A DNA stretch of 39,947 nt, taken from positions 1 to 39,947 of the forward strand of contig JAGWIT010000004.1 of assembly GCA_028866155.1 (NCBI GenBank). The letters run 5' to 3'. This document shows, piece after piece, positions 26,458 to 34,843 of the stretch; the first letter of the stretch is position 1; every line of letters starts with the position of its first letter. The notes under the pieces were generated by a model. The model was given only the letters and a program-made list of their open reading frames with translations, ran no database searches and was not told the DNA's origin. The stretch is from Patescibacteria group bacterium. Its GTDB lineage: Bacteria > Patescibacteriota > Minisyncoccia > Phycocordibacterales > SBAW01. The position numbers and the translations under genes were made by a program.

Positions 26458-27090
26458 TCATTGTTTGTAGACCCAGATTTTTGCCGACATGCCGTTCTTG
26501 AGTTGCGGATACTGCGCTGTGTCATACTGCACCTTCACGTCGAAGTTCTGCTCCTGCCGCTGGTTGGATACGTTAAAGACCACATCCGAGCTCTTTGCGG
26601 TCGGCGCGACTTCGGACACGACGCCCTCGAACTTTGTGCTGCCGAATGCGTCAACGGTGAAGCTTGCTTTGTCTCCGACATTGATGTCCACCAGCCCTTT
26701 GTCCTCCTGCACCTGTCCGACGACGCGCAGCTGTGCGGGGTCGATTGTCTCGACGATGATGTCGGTGGGCGACACTTGCTTGCCGATATTATTATTGACG
26801 GTAACGACGAGGCCGCCCGCGGTCGACTTGATGAGCTCGGTGCCGACCTCGGCAACAACCGTGTTGGGCGGGACGGTTTGGCCCTCGGTAACGTACACCT
26901 CCTTAAGCACGCCGGGTGCAGTAGGGGAGAGATCGACGAGCGGCGCCTCTATCTGTGCATTGTCGATATATACCGTTTTGCTCGAAGCGGCGAGATAGCT
27001 GAGTGCTGCGATGCCGCCGCCGATGATGAAGACAATACACGCAGCCACTGCGAGCACCCACGGGTTTCTTTCTTTTTTAGGAGTAGGCAT
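26458..27090 (-). CDS. HlyD/EmrA-like adaptor
   Basis: TM anchor, YIDNAQIEAPLVDLSPTAPGVLKEVYVTEGQTVPPNTVVAEVG. Confidence 0.85.
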   Translation of the reverse strand: MPTPKKERNPWVLAVAACIVFIIGGGIAALSYLAASSKTVYIDNAQIEAPLVDLSPTAPGVLKEVYVTEGQTVPPNTVVAEVGTELIKSTAGGLVVTVNNNIGKQVSPTDIIVETIDPAQLRVVGQVQEDKGLVDINVGDKASFTVDAFGSTKFEGVVSEVAPTAKSSDVVFNVSNQRQEQNFDVKVQYDTAQYPQLKNGMSAKIWVYKQ

Positions 27091-27095
27091 ACAAT

Positions 27096-28469
27096 TTATT
27101 GGTTGAGCGGAATAGAAACGTTTGCGGTCATGCCGGATGATATTGCCGGGTCGGCCTGCGCGAACTGGAGCGTCGCTTGATAGCCTTCAGCTGCGGTGGG
27201 AGAGGTGTCGACCGAGACCACTTGCGCGGGGAAGACGCGGCCGCTCCCATAGGCATCGAGCGTCACGCTGGCCTTCTGGCCGGTTTTTATTTTTGTGGCG
27301 TCGATCTCGGAGAAGTATGCAGTAACCTGGAGCGCGCTCTTGGGGTTGAGCGACACCGCGACCGTATTGGGAGAGACAATATCGCCTTGTTTTACCTGTA
27401 CGCTCGCGACCGTGCCCGAAAAGGGCGCCGTTACCAGCGCGTTTTGTATCTGTGCATCAAAGTTCCGCACGTTCGCTGCGGCCGCGTCGACCGTTGCCTG
27501 CTCAGACGCGATGTCTTGGGGAGTTGAGCCGGCCAAGAGCTGGTTGAGCGCGTCCTGTGCGGATTGTACCGCCAGTTCGTCGGTGCTGATTTGCTGCTGC
27601 GAACCTTGGAGCGAGAGAATGAGTGTGTTGAAGGTATCGCGCAGCGTGCCGACCGAAGTCTGCGCCGCGGCTATAGACGCCTGCGGAAAACTGCCCGACG
27701 GCACTGCAGTGCCGAGTATCTCAAGCAGCGTATCGGCATACATGCGCAGCGTCTGCAAATGTGCGATAGAGGACGAAAGCTCCGCATCAATTGCGGCGGG
27801 AGAGGAGTTCGATGTAAGAGCGTTTGTCTCCGACTTCCACGCGGCAAGTCCGACGGATACCGCCCCGCGTGCGGCTATCGCATTTTGTGCGCCCTGACTA
27901 TCGGTCGTCGAGAAGGCCAGCGTTGCGTTCGGGGTGTTCGGCTGGTTGAACAGGGTATCGGTGTCGGCAGAGACGCCGCTGAACGATTTGTCGTATGCCG
28001 AGGCTATAGTTGCGGGCAGGCTCGCGTACAGGTTTGAAAGAGCCGTGCTCGCCTGCGCCACCGCGGTTTGCTTGGCGCTGACGTCGACTTGGCGCGGTCC
28101 CGCTTTCATCGAATCGAGCTTCGCCTGCTGGCTCTCGAGGCTGGCTTCGGCCTGCGCGCGCTGTGCCGACAGCGATGCGGTATCGAGCGAAGCGAGCACC
28201 TGGCCCTGTGCCACGGTTTGACCTACGGCGACGTTGACGCGCGCGACGCGGCCGCCGCTCTCGAAGGCGAGGTTCGGGTTCTCTGCCGGCTCAACGGTGC
28301 CGGTGCCGGTTACCGCCGCGGGGGTTGAGCTCGCGGTCACTGCAAGCGAGCCTTGAGGCGCGCGCGTCGCCACATAGTAGTAGACGCCGCTGCCGAGCGC
28401 TATGACAACGACCGCCGCGATGGAGAAGAGGATGATGGGATTGAAAAATAATTCTTTGAGACCTTTCAT
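27096..28469 (-). CDS. MacA/RND-type adaptor with long coiled coil
   Basis: GTVEPAENPNLAFESGGRVARVNVAVGQTVAQGQVLASLD, FDAQIQNALVTAPFSGTVASVQVKQGDIV. Confidence 0.87.
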   Translation of the reverse strand: MKGLKELFFNPIILFSIAAVVVIALGSGVYYYVATRAPQGSLAVTASSTPAAVTGTGTVEPAENPNLAFESGGRVARVNVAVGQTVAQGQVLASLDTASLSAQRAQAEASLESQQAKLDSMKAGPRQVDVSAKQTAVAQASTALSNLYASLPATIASAYDKSFSGVSADTDTLFNQPNTPNATLAFSTTDSQGAQNAIAARGAVSVGLAAWKSETNALTSNSSPAAIDAELSSSIAHLQTLRMYADTLLEILGTAVPSGSFPQASIAAAQTSVGTLRDTFNTLILSLQGSQQQISTDELAVQSAQDALNQLLAGSTPQDIASEQATVDAAAANVRNFDAQIQNALVTAPFSGTVASVQVKQGDIVSPNTVAVSLNPKSALQVTAYFSEIDATKIKTGQKASVTLDAYGSGRVFPAQVVSVDTSPTAAEGYQATLQFAQADPAISSGMTANVSIPLNQ

Positions 28470-28487
28470 AAAACTTTCTAAATGTGA

Positions 28488-28907
28488 TTATACCGCTAAT
28501 AATATCTTTTTTAATATGCGATTGAGCTCGGCGCGGTCCGCATTATTGAGCGAGTCAAAGATGCTGCTCAATACTTGGGTGCGCTTGCGCATCAGCACCT
28601 TGCATTCGCGCTTGCCCTTCGGCGTAAGCGCTACCTCGACCTTGCGCCGGTCCTTGGTACTCGCTTCGCGCACGACTAGCCCCGAGCGCACCAGCTCGTC
28701 GGCCAAAAACGTGGCCGAAGGGGCGGTAATTTTAAAGTGCTTTGCCACATCCTGCATGTTGGGCCGCCCCTGCCGGGCTATAAACCACAGCGTCTGGCAC
28801 TGTGAAAAGGGCAGCGGGAGCGCCTGTTGCAAGCGGCCCTTGATGAGGGCGCCGACATCAGTGAACAAGGGTATGGTGGCCGATGACGCAATGCGAGGTG
28901 CTTTCAT
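28488..28907 (-). CDS. MarR-family transcriptional regulator
   Basis: MQDVAKHFKITAPSATFLADELVRSGLVVREASTKDRRKVEVALTPKGK. Confidence 0.9.
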   Translation of the reverse strand: MKAPRIASSATIPLFTDVGALIKGRLQQALPLPFSQCQTLWFIARQGRPNMQDVAKHFKITAPSATFLADELVRSGLVVREASTKDRRKVEVALTPKGKRECKVLMRKRTQVLSSIFDSLNNADRAELNRILKKILLAV

Positions 28908-28913
28908 ACACTA

Positions 28914-28934
28914 ATAGTTAGACTATCTAACTAT
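28914..28934. promoter_or_regulatory. Candidate MarR operator
   Basis: Perfect 9-bp inverted repeat ATAGTTAGA-CTA-TCTAACTAT immediately upstream of the MarR start codon. Confidence 0.75.
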
Positions 28935-29022
28935 ATACCCGCGTGGCTGTAGCATCAAGCCGACGCACAAGGCGGTCGGCTCTCGACCAAAGCGTCGGGA
29001 TGAATGGATGTATAATAAATTC

Positions 29023-29271
29023 ATGAACGAACCCTTCGATACTACTCAGGGCGGGCAGCTCGACCGGATAGAACTCAAGCTCGCGGAGTTGCAGGGCAAG
29101 GTCGAGGAGACCTACGCTTCGGTCGATAAGATGCGCAAATATATGCTGTGGACGGCCATCATCACTGTCGCGGTCATCATTATCCCGATCCTTATATTGC
29201 CGCTGTTTTTGCCGGCGTTTCTTTCTTCGCAAGGCGTCGGCAACCTTAATAGCGTCCAAGGGTTGCAATGA
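29023..29271 (+). CDS. Small coiled-coil/TM hypothetical protein
   Basis: LDRIELKLAELQGKVEETYASVDKMRKYMLW then TM. TATAAT 6 nt upstream of ATG 29023. Confidence 0.65.
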   Translation: MNEPFDTTQGGQLDRIELKLAELQGKVEETYASVDKMRKYMLWTAIITVAVIIIPILILPLFLPAFLSSQGVGNLNSVQGLQ

Positions 29272-29723
29272 GTATGAAAGAAAAAAAGAAAAAGGTCGTC
29301 GCGGTCTCGGGCGGGTTTGACCCAGTGCACATAGGCCATGTTCGGATGTTTCAAGAGGCTAAAAAACTGGGCGATGAGCTTGTCGTCATCCTCAACAACG
29401 ACACATGGCTCGTGCTTAAAAAGGGCTTTAGTTTTATGCCGGAGCATGAGCGCCGGGAAGTGATAGAAGCATTTGCCGCGGTCGACAAAGTTATCCTAAC
29501 CTCCCACGAGCCGGGAGGAGCAGATATGTCGGTGTGCCGCGAGCTCGAGATACTGAAACCCGATGTTTTTGCCAACGGCGGAGATAGAAAAGAGGACAAC
29601 ATTCCCGAGTATGCGCTCTGCGAGCGGCTCGGCATACAAATGGCGTTCAACGTGGGAGCGGGCGGCAAAGTGCAGTCAAGCTCGTGGCTTATCGAAAAAG
29701 CCGCCAAAAAACCCAAAAACTAA
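29268..29723 (+). CDS. Cytidylyltransferase-like (nucleotidyltransferase) protein
   Basis: AVSGGFDPVHIGHVRMFQEAKKLGDELVVILNND...FMPEHERREVIEAFAAVD. Confidence 0.88.
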   Translation: MSMKEKKKKVVAVSGGFDPVHIGHVRMFQEAKKLGDELVVILNNDTWLVLKKGFSFMPEHERREVIEAFAAVDKVILTSHEPGGADMSVCRELEILKPDVFANGGDRKEDNIPEYALCERLGIQMAFNVGAGGKVQSSSWLIEKAAKKPKN

Positions 29724-29726
29724 AAC

Positions 29727-29755
29727 TTGCAATATTTTAAAACCTCTGGTATGGT
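29727..29755 (+). promoter_or_regulatory. Promoter for LPxTG-protein gene
   Basis: TTGCAA, 17-nt spacer, TATGGT. Confidence 0.55.
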
Positions 29756-29759
29756 AGCG

Positions 29760-29786
29760 CCTGTCTCGCCGCCAAGGCGGGCCAGG
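29760..29786 (+). repeat. GC-rich hairpin at predicted 5' end of transcript
   Basis: CCTGTCTCGCC-GCCAA-GGCGGGCCAGG, 11-position stem with one G-T and one mismatch. Confidence 0.6.
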
Positions 29787-29853
29787 GTCTCTTCGGGCTA
29801 TCTTCACGGTCACTACAGTATCCTTATTTATTAACACTTTTTTCACTATACAT

Positions 29854-30750
29854 ATGTCGCTTAAATCGCTCCTCGCCCCTCTTGCCGCTCTCGCTTTGAT
29901 GGCCAGCTTTGTCCCCGCGCTCGCGTTTGCGCAGACCTATCCATACAACTATTGCAACAGCTCCTACAGCGGCAACTATCAGAACTGCATGCCCGGCAAT
30001 TTGCTCGTCTACATGCAGGTGCTTAATCAGAACAACGGCATAGCCGGCAACCCGGGGAATTTTACCGTCACGGTCTCGGGTACTAATCCCACTCCCGCAT
30101 CGTTCCCCGGCTCGCAAAGCGGCACGCAGGTTTCGGTCGGCGGGAGTTACTCGGTCACGGCGCTCCCGCTCCAAGGTTACACCGCCACCTACTCGGTAGG
30201 CTGCACCGGCACGCTCGCCAACAATCAGCAAGCGACCTGCGTTATCACCGAAAATAATGCTTACAGTTATTACAGCCCATATCCGACGCCATATCCGTAT
30301 AACTACGCGCCCCAGCCGCTCGTGTGCCTGCCGCAAACTCAGACGGTCAACCTGGGGGCAACCGCGACCTTCACCGCTGAAGGCGGCGACGCAAGCCAGT
30401 ACAATTGGCAGACGCCGACGCGCTCGTTTCTCAATATCGGCCAGACGCTTAATGTCGCCTTCACCCAGACCGGCACGCAGACCGTGACCGTGACCAACGG
30501 TACTCAAACTGCCAACTGCATGGTCAATGTCGTCCCGGGCGGCGCTCCAGTACCGGTTGGCGCTTATGTCAATCCGTACCAAACGCAGCCGCAGGCGTAT
30601 GTGACGCCGACTTATTACCCGGCGTTACCTAACACGGGTTTTGAACCGCAGAACGGCGCTGAGATCGCGTTCGCAGTTGCGGTACTCTTGGGCTTTGGGT
30701 TGATTATGCTGCCATATGTCAGAAAAGCCTTTGCTATTGTCCTCCGCTAA
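29854..30750 (+). CDS. Secreted LPxTG-anchored surface protein
   Basis: Signal peptide, PKD-like domain, LPNTG (30625..30639), hydrophobic helix, VRKAFAIVLR basic tail. Confidence 0.82.
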   Translation: MSLKSLLAPLAALALMASFVPALAFAQTYPYNYCNSSYSGNYQNCMPGNLLVYMQVLNQNNGIAGNPGNFTVTVSGTNPTPASFPGSQSGTQVSVGGSYSVTALPLQGYTATYSVGCTGTLANNQQATCVITENNAYSYYSPYPTPYPYNYAPQPLVCLPQTQTVNLGATATFTAEGGDASQYNWQTPTRSFLNIGQTLNVAFTQTGTQTVTVTNGTQTANCMVNVVPGGAPVPVGAYVNPYQTQPQAYVTPTYYPALPNTGFEPQNGAEIAFAVAVLLGFGLIMLPYVRKAFAIVLR

Positions 30751-30763
30751 ATCAGGAGTGCTG

Positions 30764-31420
30764 GTGAGCGAAACTAAAACTGCCGTATTTTTGCGCGGCG
30801 CCGCTGTCGCGATGGGCATCTTTGTCGTGCTCGTCGGCGCCGCAAACGTGACCGCGCGCCTCGCGCGCATGACGTTTGGCGACAGTGCGGCGTTCACAGC
30901 GTTTGCGCCTGCAATCACGCTGTTTAATCCGGTGCTCTCTTCTACGACGCTCGCCGGGCAGAGCCCTCTGGGCGGTGCCGCGACTTCGACCGCCGTCACG
31001 CCGGTGCGGCTTGTCATCCCGTCGATTGGCGTTGATGCGCCAGTTGAGCAGGTAGGCAAAAAGGCCGATGGTACGATGGGCACGCCGCAGAACTTTACCG
31101 ATGTCGCGTGGTATGCGCTCGGCCCCAAGCCGGGCGAGCCGGGCGATGCGGTCATCGACGGCCACGTCAACAATGCGCGCACGACCGCGGGGGTATTCGA
31201 GCATCTCGGCGAACTCAAGCCGGGCGACGCCGTCATGGTCGCCGGCCAAGACGGCCGCACGCTCACCTATACCGTCAAATCCGTACAAGAGTACGCGCCG
31301 GATGCTTCTATTTTTACCGCGTCGGGTCCGTCCCAACTGGTACTCATTACCTGCGACGGCGATTGGGTGCCGGCTGAGCACCAATTTAACGAGCGCTTGG
31401 CTGTGGTTGCGCAGCTCTAG
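30764..31420 (+). CDS. Sortase (class E/F-like)
   Basis: PSIGVDAPVEQVG, AVIDGHVNN (His), LVLITCDGDW (Cys), FNERLAVVA (Arg). GTG 30764 preceded by AGGAG. Confidence 0.88.
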   Translation: MSETKTAVFLRGAAVAMGIFVVLVGAANVTARLARMTFGDSAAFTAFAPAITLFNPVLSSTTLAGQSPLGGAATSTAVTPVRLVIPSIGVDAPVEQVGKKADGTMGTPQNFTDVAWYALGPKPGEPGDAVIDGHVNNARTTAGVFEHLGELKPGDAVMVAGQDGRTLTYTVKSVQEYAPDASIFTASGPSQLVLITCDGDWVPAEHQFNERLAVVAQL

Positions 31421-31435
31421 TAAATGTGCTAGGGT
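31407..31435 (+). promoter_or_regulatory. Promoter for RRM protein
   Basis: TTGCGC, 17-nt spacer, TAGGGT preceded by TGC. Confidence 0.5.
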
Positions 31436-31533
31436 GGGGGCGTTCGAGTAAGTATCTCCAGTGTGCCGGTTACAGGCGTCAGGAGGGTCGCCTTACGAAG
31501 AACAGAATTATCTAATTGTTTTTCGCGTAAATC

Positions 31534-31788
31534 ATGGCACGCAAATTGTTCGTAGGCGGTCTTCCGTACCGCACTACGGGGGACGAGCTTCGCGACGCAT
31601 TCGCTCAGGCGGGTGAAGTCGCATCGGCCTCAATTGTGACCGATCGCGAGACTGGCCGCTCCCGGGGCTTCGGCTTCGTGGAGATGGCAAATGATGCAGA
31701 CGCCGAAGGCGCTATTGCCATGTGGAATGGCAAAGAGTTTGGCGGTCGCATGCTCACGGTCTCCGAGGCACGTCCTAAGGCGGCATAA
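31534..31788 (+). CDS. RRM-domain RNA-binding protein
   Basis: RNP2 LFVGGLPY and RNP1 RGFGFVEM. Confidence 0.95.
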   Translation: MARKLFVGGLPYRTTGDELRDAFAQAGEVASASIVTDRETGRSRGFGFVEMANDADAEGAIAMWNGKEFGGRMLTVSEARPKAA

Positions 31789-31821
31789 GTCGCCTAAATA
31801 TAAGCAGACTGCTTGTATTTC

Positions 31822-31847
31822 AAAAAATCCCCGCAAGGGGATTTTTT
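31822..31847 (+). terminator. Rho-independent terminator
   Basis: AAAAAATCCCC-GCAA-GGGGATTTTTT. Confidence 0.9.
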
Positions 31848-31863
31848 GTTATTATGTTTTTTG

Positions 31864-32673
31864 ATGGAAGAGATTGAAAAATTGCTTCGCGAAATTAAAA
31901 AGTTTTACAAAAAAGAAGGGAGGAGCCATTTGCCGTGGAGAAACACTCATGACCCCTACAAAATTTTAGTTTCAGAAATAATGCTCCAGCAGACGCAGGT
32001 TGATCGTGTCATCCCATTTTATAACCGCTTTATCAAGCAATTCCCGACATCCAAAACTCTGGCCAAAGCGCCGCTTGGCGAGGTGCTTAAGACATGGCAA
32101 GGCCTCGGCTACAACCGCCGGGCAAAATATTTGTGGGAGGCGGCAAAAATAATCGCTCAAGAGGGGTTTGCGGGCCAAAAGCTACCGGGGGTAGGTCCGT
32201 ATACTGCTGGGGCTATTTCCGCTTTTGCTTTTAATAAACCCGAAGTTTTTATAGAAACAAATATCAGAACCGTGTTCTTTCACTTTGATATATCAAAGTA
32301 CAAAAAAACAAGAAAAATATCTGATAAAGAACTTCTGCCGCTCGTCGCCGAGACGCTCAAGAGATCGAAGATGCAGCCGCGGGATTTCTACGCCGCTTTG
32401 ATGGACTACGGCGCTTCTCTCAAGCAAAATGGAGTCAAATTAAACTCGCGAAGCAAACACTATACCAAACAATCAAAGTTCGAAGGCTCCGCCCGCCAGC
32501 TGCGCGGTGCATTGTTGCGCGAGCTGTTGAAATCTTCGGCAAACAAGGCGCAACTGATAAAAAAATTCTCCCCGGCGCGTAGCAGGGGAGAGATAGAACG
32601 GGAACTGACTAAGTTTATCGCGGAAGGGTTGCTTACTTTCAGCCGCGGTAGATATGCAGTCGCGGCAAAGTAA
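31864..32673 (+). CDS. MutY-like HhH-GPD adenine glycosylase
   Basis: LPWRNTHDPYKILVSEIMLQQTQVDRVIPFYNRF, LPGVGPYTAGAISAFAF, RDFYAALMDYGASLK. Confidence 0.85.
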   Translation: MEEIEKLLREIKKFYKKEGRSHLPWRNTHDPYKILVSEIMLQQTQVDRVIPFYNRFIKQFPTSKTLAKAPLGEVLKTWQGLGYNRRAKYLWEAAKIIAQEGFAGQKLPGVGPYTAGAISAFAFNKPEVFIETNIRTVFFHFDISKYKKTRKISDKELLPLVAETLKRSKMQPRDFYAALMDYGASLKQNGVKLNSRSKHYTKQSKFEGSARQLRGALLRELLKSSANKAQLIKKFSPARSRGEIERELTKFIAEGLLTFSRGRYAVAAK

Positions 32674-32872
32674 CGCCGCGTTTGCTCGCTTCTTGCCGGA
32701 TCCGATGATCCTCGGTGCTCAAAAGATCTCTCGTGTCGGGTATCGTTCCGCGCAACACGCCTTCAACTATTGTGGCAACGCGTTTACCGAAGTTTAGCGT
32801 TACCCACGCCAGCAGGCCGCCCTCCGGGTCGGGGAGTTTGGCTTGTGGCGTGTCGACAAGCAGTAGGGTCAT
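32639..32872 (-). CDS. Hypothetical small protein
   Basis: Start MTLLLVDTPQAKLP preceded by strong SD ggaggagaac. Confidence 0.55.
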   Translation of the reverse strand: MTLLLVDTPQAKLPDPEGGLLAWVTLNFGKRVATIVEGVLRGTIPDTRDLLSTEDHRIRQEASKRGVTLPRLHIYRG

Positions 32873-32946
32873 GTTCTCCTCCCTCGTGTGTCTGCACATG
32901 ACAATAGCGCATCCGAGTATATTTAACAAACTATTTTTACCCAACG

Positions 32947-34827
32947 TTACACTCCAAGCACTACCGGTATCACTATCGGCCTTTTGTTGGTTTTCTCGAA
33001 GAGGAAGCGGGCCACCGCGTCGGTGACATTGTTTTTTACGAAGTCGAAGTTGACCGGCTGCTGGCCCTTGCTGCTGTCTTCGATTGTTTTTTTGACGATA
33101 AGCCGCGTTTGCTGGAGCAGTTCTTGATTCTCGCGCAAATAAACGAAACCGCGCGAGATGATGTCGGGACTCTTGCGCAATCTGCCGTTCTTGGGGTTGA
33201 CGGTCGCGATAATCACGAACATGCCTTCTTGCGCCAGCACCGTGCGGTCGCGGATGACCACTTCCTGGATATCGCCTATAGCGAAGCCGTCAACGAGCCG
33301 CAGGCCCGACGGCGCGCTTTCTTTCAGCCGAACAAAGCGCTGGCCCTCGTCCTGAATCTCGAGTATAGCGCCGTTGTCGGGGACGATAATCTCATCTTCG
33401 GTGCGGCCGGCCGCTTTGGCGATGTCGGCGTGCACTCTTAGCATGTAGTGGTAGCCGTGCAGCGGCATAAAGAAGCGCGGGTTTATTTTTGAATGTATCC
33501 AAAACGTCTCGTCGCGGTTGGCATGGCCCGAGGCATGCACATCCATCGTCTCGCGGTGGATTATCCTGGCTCCCTGGCGCGAGAGATTGTCCTTCAATTT
33601 TTGCACCGAGCGCTCATTGCCCGGCACGACCGATGAGGAGAGCACGATGGTGTCGCCTTTTTTTATCTTCACATATTTGTGCGTCTTCATGGCAATCCGC
33701 ATGAGCGCGGCGAACTCGTCGCCCTGCGCCCCCGTCGCCAGGATGACCACTTTGCTGTCGGGGAGGTGGTCGAGCTGCGAGGCGTCGATGAAGGTTTTGT
33801 CCGAGACTTTGAGCATGCCGAGATGTTTGACTATCTCGATGTTGACTTTCATCGAGCGGCCCTCAACCAACACTTTTTTGCCGACGCGCTCGGCGACCTC
33901 GAGCATGCGCATGATGCGCTCGAGCTGGGATGAGAACGTGCCGATGATGAGCCGGCTGGTTGCCGTGGTGATTATCTCGTCTAGGTTTTTTTGCACGATG
34001 TGCTCGGGCAAAGAAAAGCCCGGCTTCTCGGCGTTGGTAGAGTCCGCGGCAAGGAAGAGCACTTTTTTATCTTTAAAGAACGCAAACTCCTGCTCCTCTT
34101 TTTCGCTCGGGATGCCGTCGACATGGTCGAGGCGCAAGTCGCCGGTAAAGACCATGAGGCCATAGGGCGTTTCGACAATGATACCCATCGAGTCGGGGAT
34201 GGTGTGGCTCACTTCAAAAAAGCGCACGCGCAAAGCGCCGATACGCACGGTGTCTTCGGATTCGACCTCGTGGATGTCCAGCGGCTTGAGGTGGGGGAAT
34301 TCTTCTTGCCTCTTGCGTATCATCACCGAGGTAAGCTGGCGCGTATAAATGGGCGGATAGCCGAGCCGGTCGATGATGTAGGGGATACCGCCGATGTGAT
34401 CGAGGTGCCCGTGCGTGATGAACATCCCGCGAATCTTGCCGCGGCGATCCTCCAAATATTTAGTGTTGGGTAAAATGTAGTCGATGCCCGGCGTGTCATC
34501 CTCGCGGAACTGAAAGCCGCAGTCGATGATGATGATGTCGTCGCCAAATTCAACCGCGGTCATGTTGCGGCCTATCTCCTCAACGCCGCCCAGAGGGATG
34601 ATGCGAATATTGCCCGCCTCGAGAGGCGGGATAGGCTTCTCGTCGCCGTTTAGCTGGGTATGCGAGTCGCGAGCCCCGCCCATTTCGGGGCGCGGCGGGT
34701 GCACTTGGTGCGGGCGGGGGCCGCCGTGCCGCGGGCGGCGCGGGTTAAACGATTTGCGTCCGCCGGGTTTTTTTGCTCCGAAGGAAGATCCTCCTCTCGG
34801 AGTAATTGGTTTTTTCTGTGGTTCCAT
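32947..34827 (-). CDS. rnj: Ribonuclease J
   Basis: PLGGVEEIGRNMTAVE, FITHGHLDHIGGIPYI, FTGDLRLDH, beta-CASP motifs. Basic Gly/Pro/Arg-rich N-terminal extension. Confidence 0.93.
   Translation of the reverse strand: MEPQKKPITPRGGSSFGAKKPGGRKSFNPRRPRHGGPRPHQVHPPRPEMGGARDSHTQLNGDEKPIPPLEAGNIRIIPLGGVEEIGRNMTAVEFGDDIIIIDCGFQFREDDTPGIDYILPNTKYLEDRRGKIRGMFITHGHLDHIGGIPYIIDRLGYPPIYTRQLTSVMIRKRQEEFPHLKPLDIHEVESEDTVRIGALRVRFFEVSHTIPDSMGIIVETPYGLMVFTGDLRLDHVDGIPSEKEEQEFAFFKDKKVLFLAADSTNAEKPGFSLPEHIVQKNLDEIITTATSRLIIGTFSSQLERIMRMLEVAERVGKKVLVEGRSMKVNIEIVKHLGMLKVSDKTFIDASQLDHLPDSKVVILATGAQGDEFAALMRIAMKTHKYVKIKKGDTIVLSSSVVPGNERSVQKLKDNLSRQGARIIHRETMDVHASGHANRDETFWIHSKINPRFFMPLHGYHYMLRVHADIAKAAGRTEDEIIVPDNGAILEIQDEGQRFVRLKESAPSGLRLVDGFAIGDIQEVVIRDRTVLAQEGMFVIIATVNPKNGRLRKSPDIISRGFVYLRENQELLQQTRLIVKKTIEDSSKGQQPVNFDFVKNNVTDAVARFLFEKTNKRPIVIPVVLGV
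34613..34630. repeat. Palindrome CCCGCCTC-GA-GAGGCGGG inside RNase J N-terminal linker
   Basis: Perfect 8-bp arms. Confidence 0.7.
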
Positions 34828-34843
34828 GAATAAGAATTAATGA

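Noticed and set aside
30752-31384. Minus-strand ORF opposite the sortase
   Set aside because: Shadow ORF; the + strand sortase has a complete active site.
33109-34473. + strand ORFs opposite RNase J
   Set aside because: Antisense shadow ORFs with no domain signal; RNase J is unambiguous.
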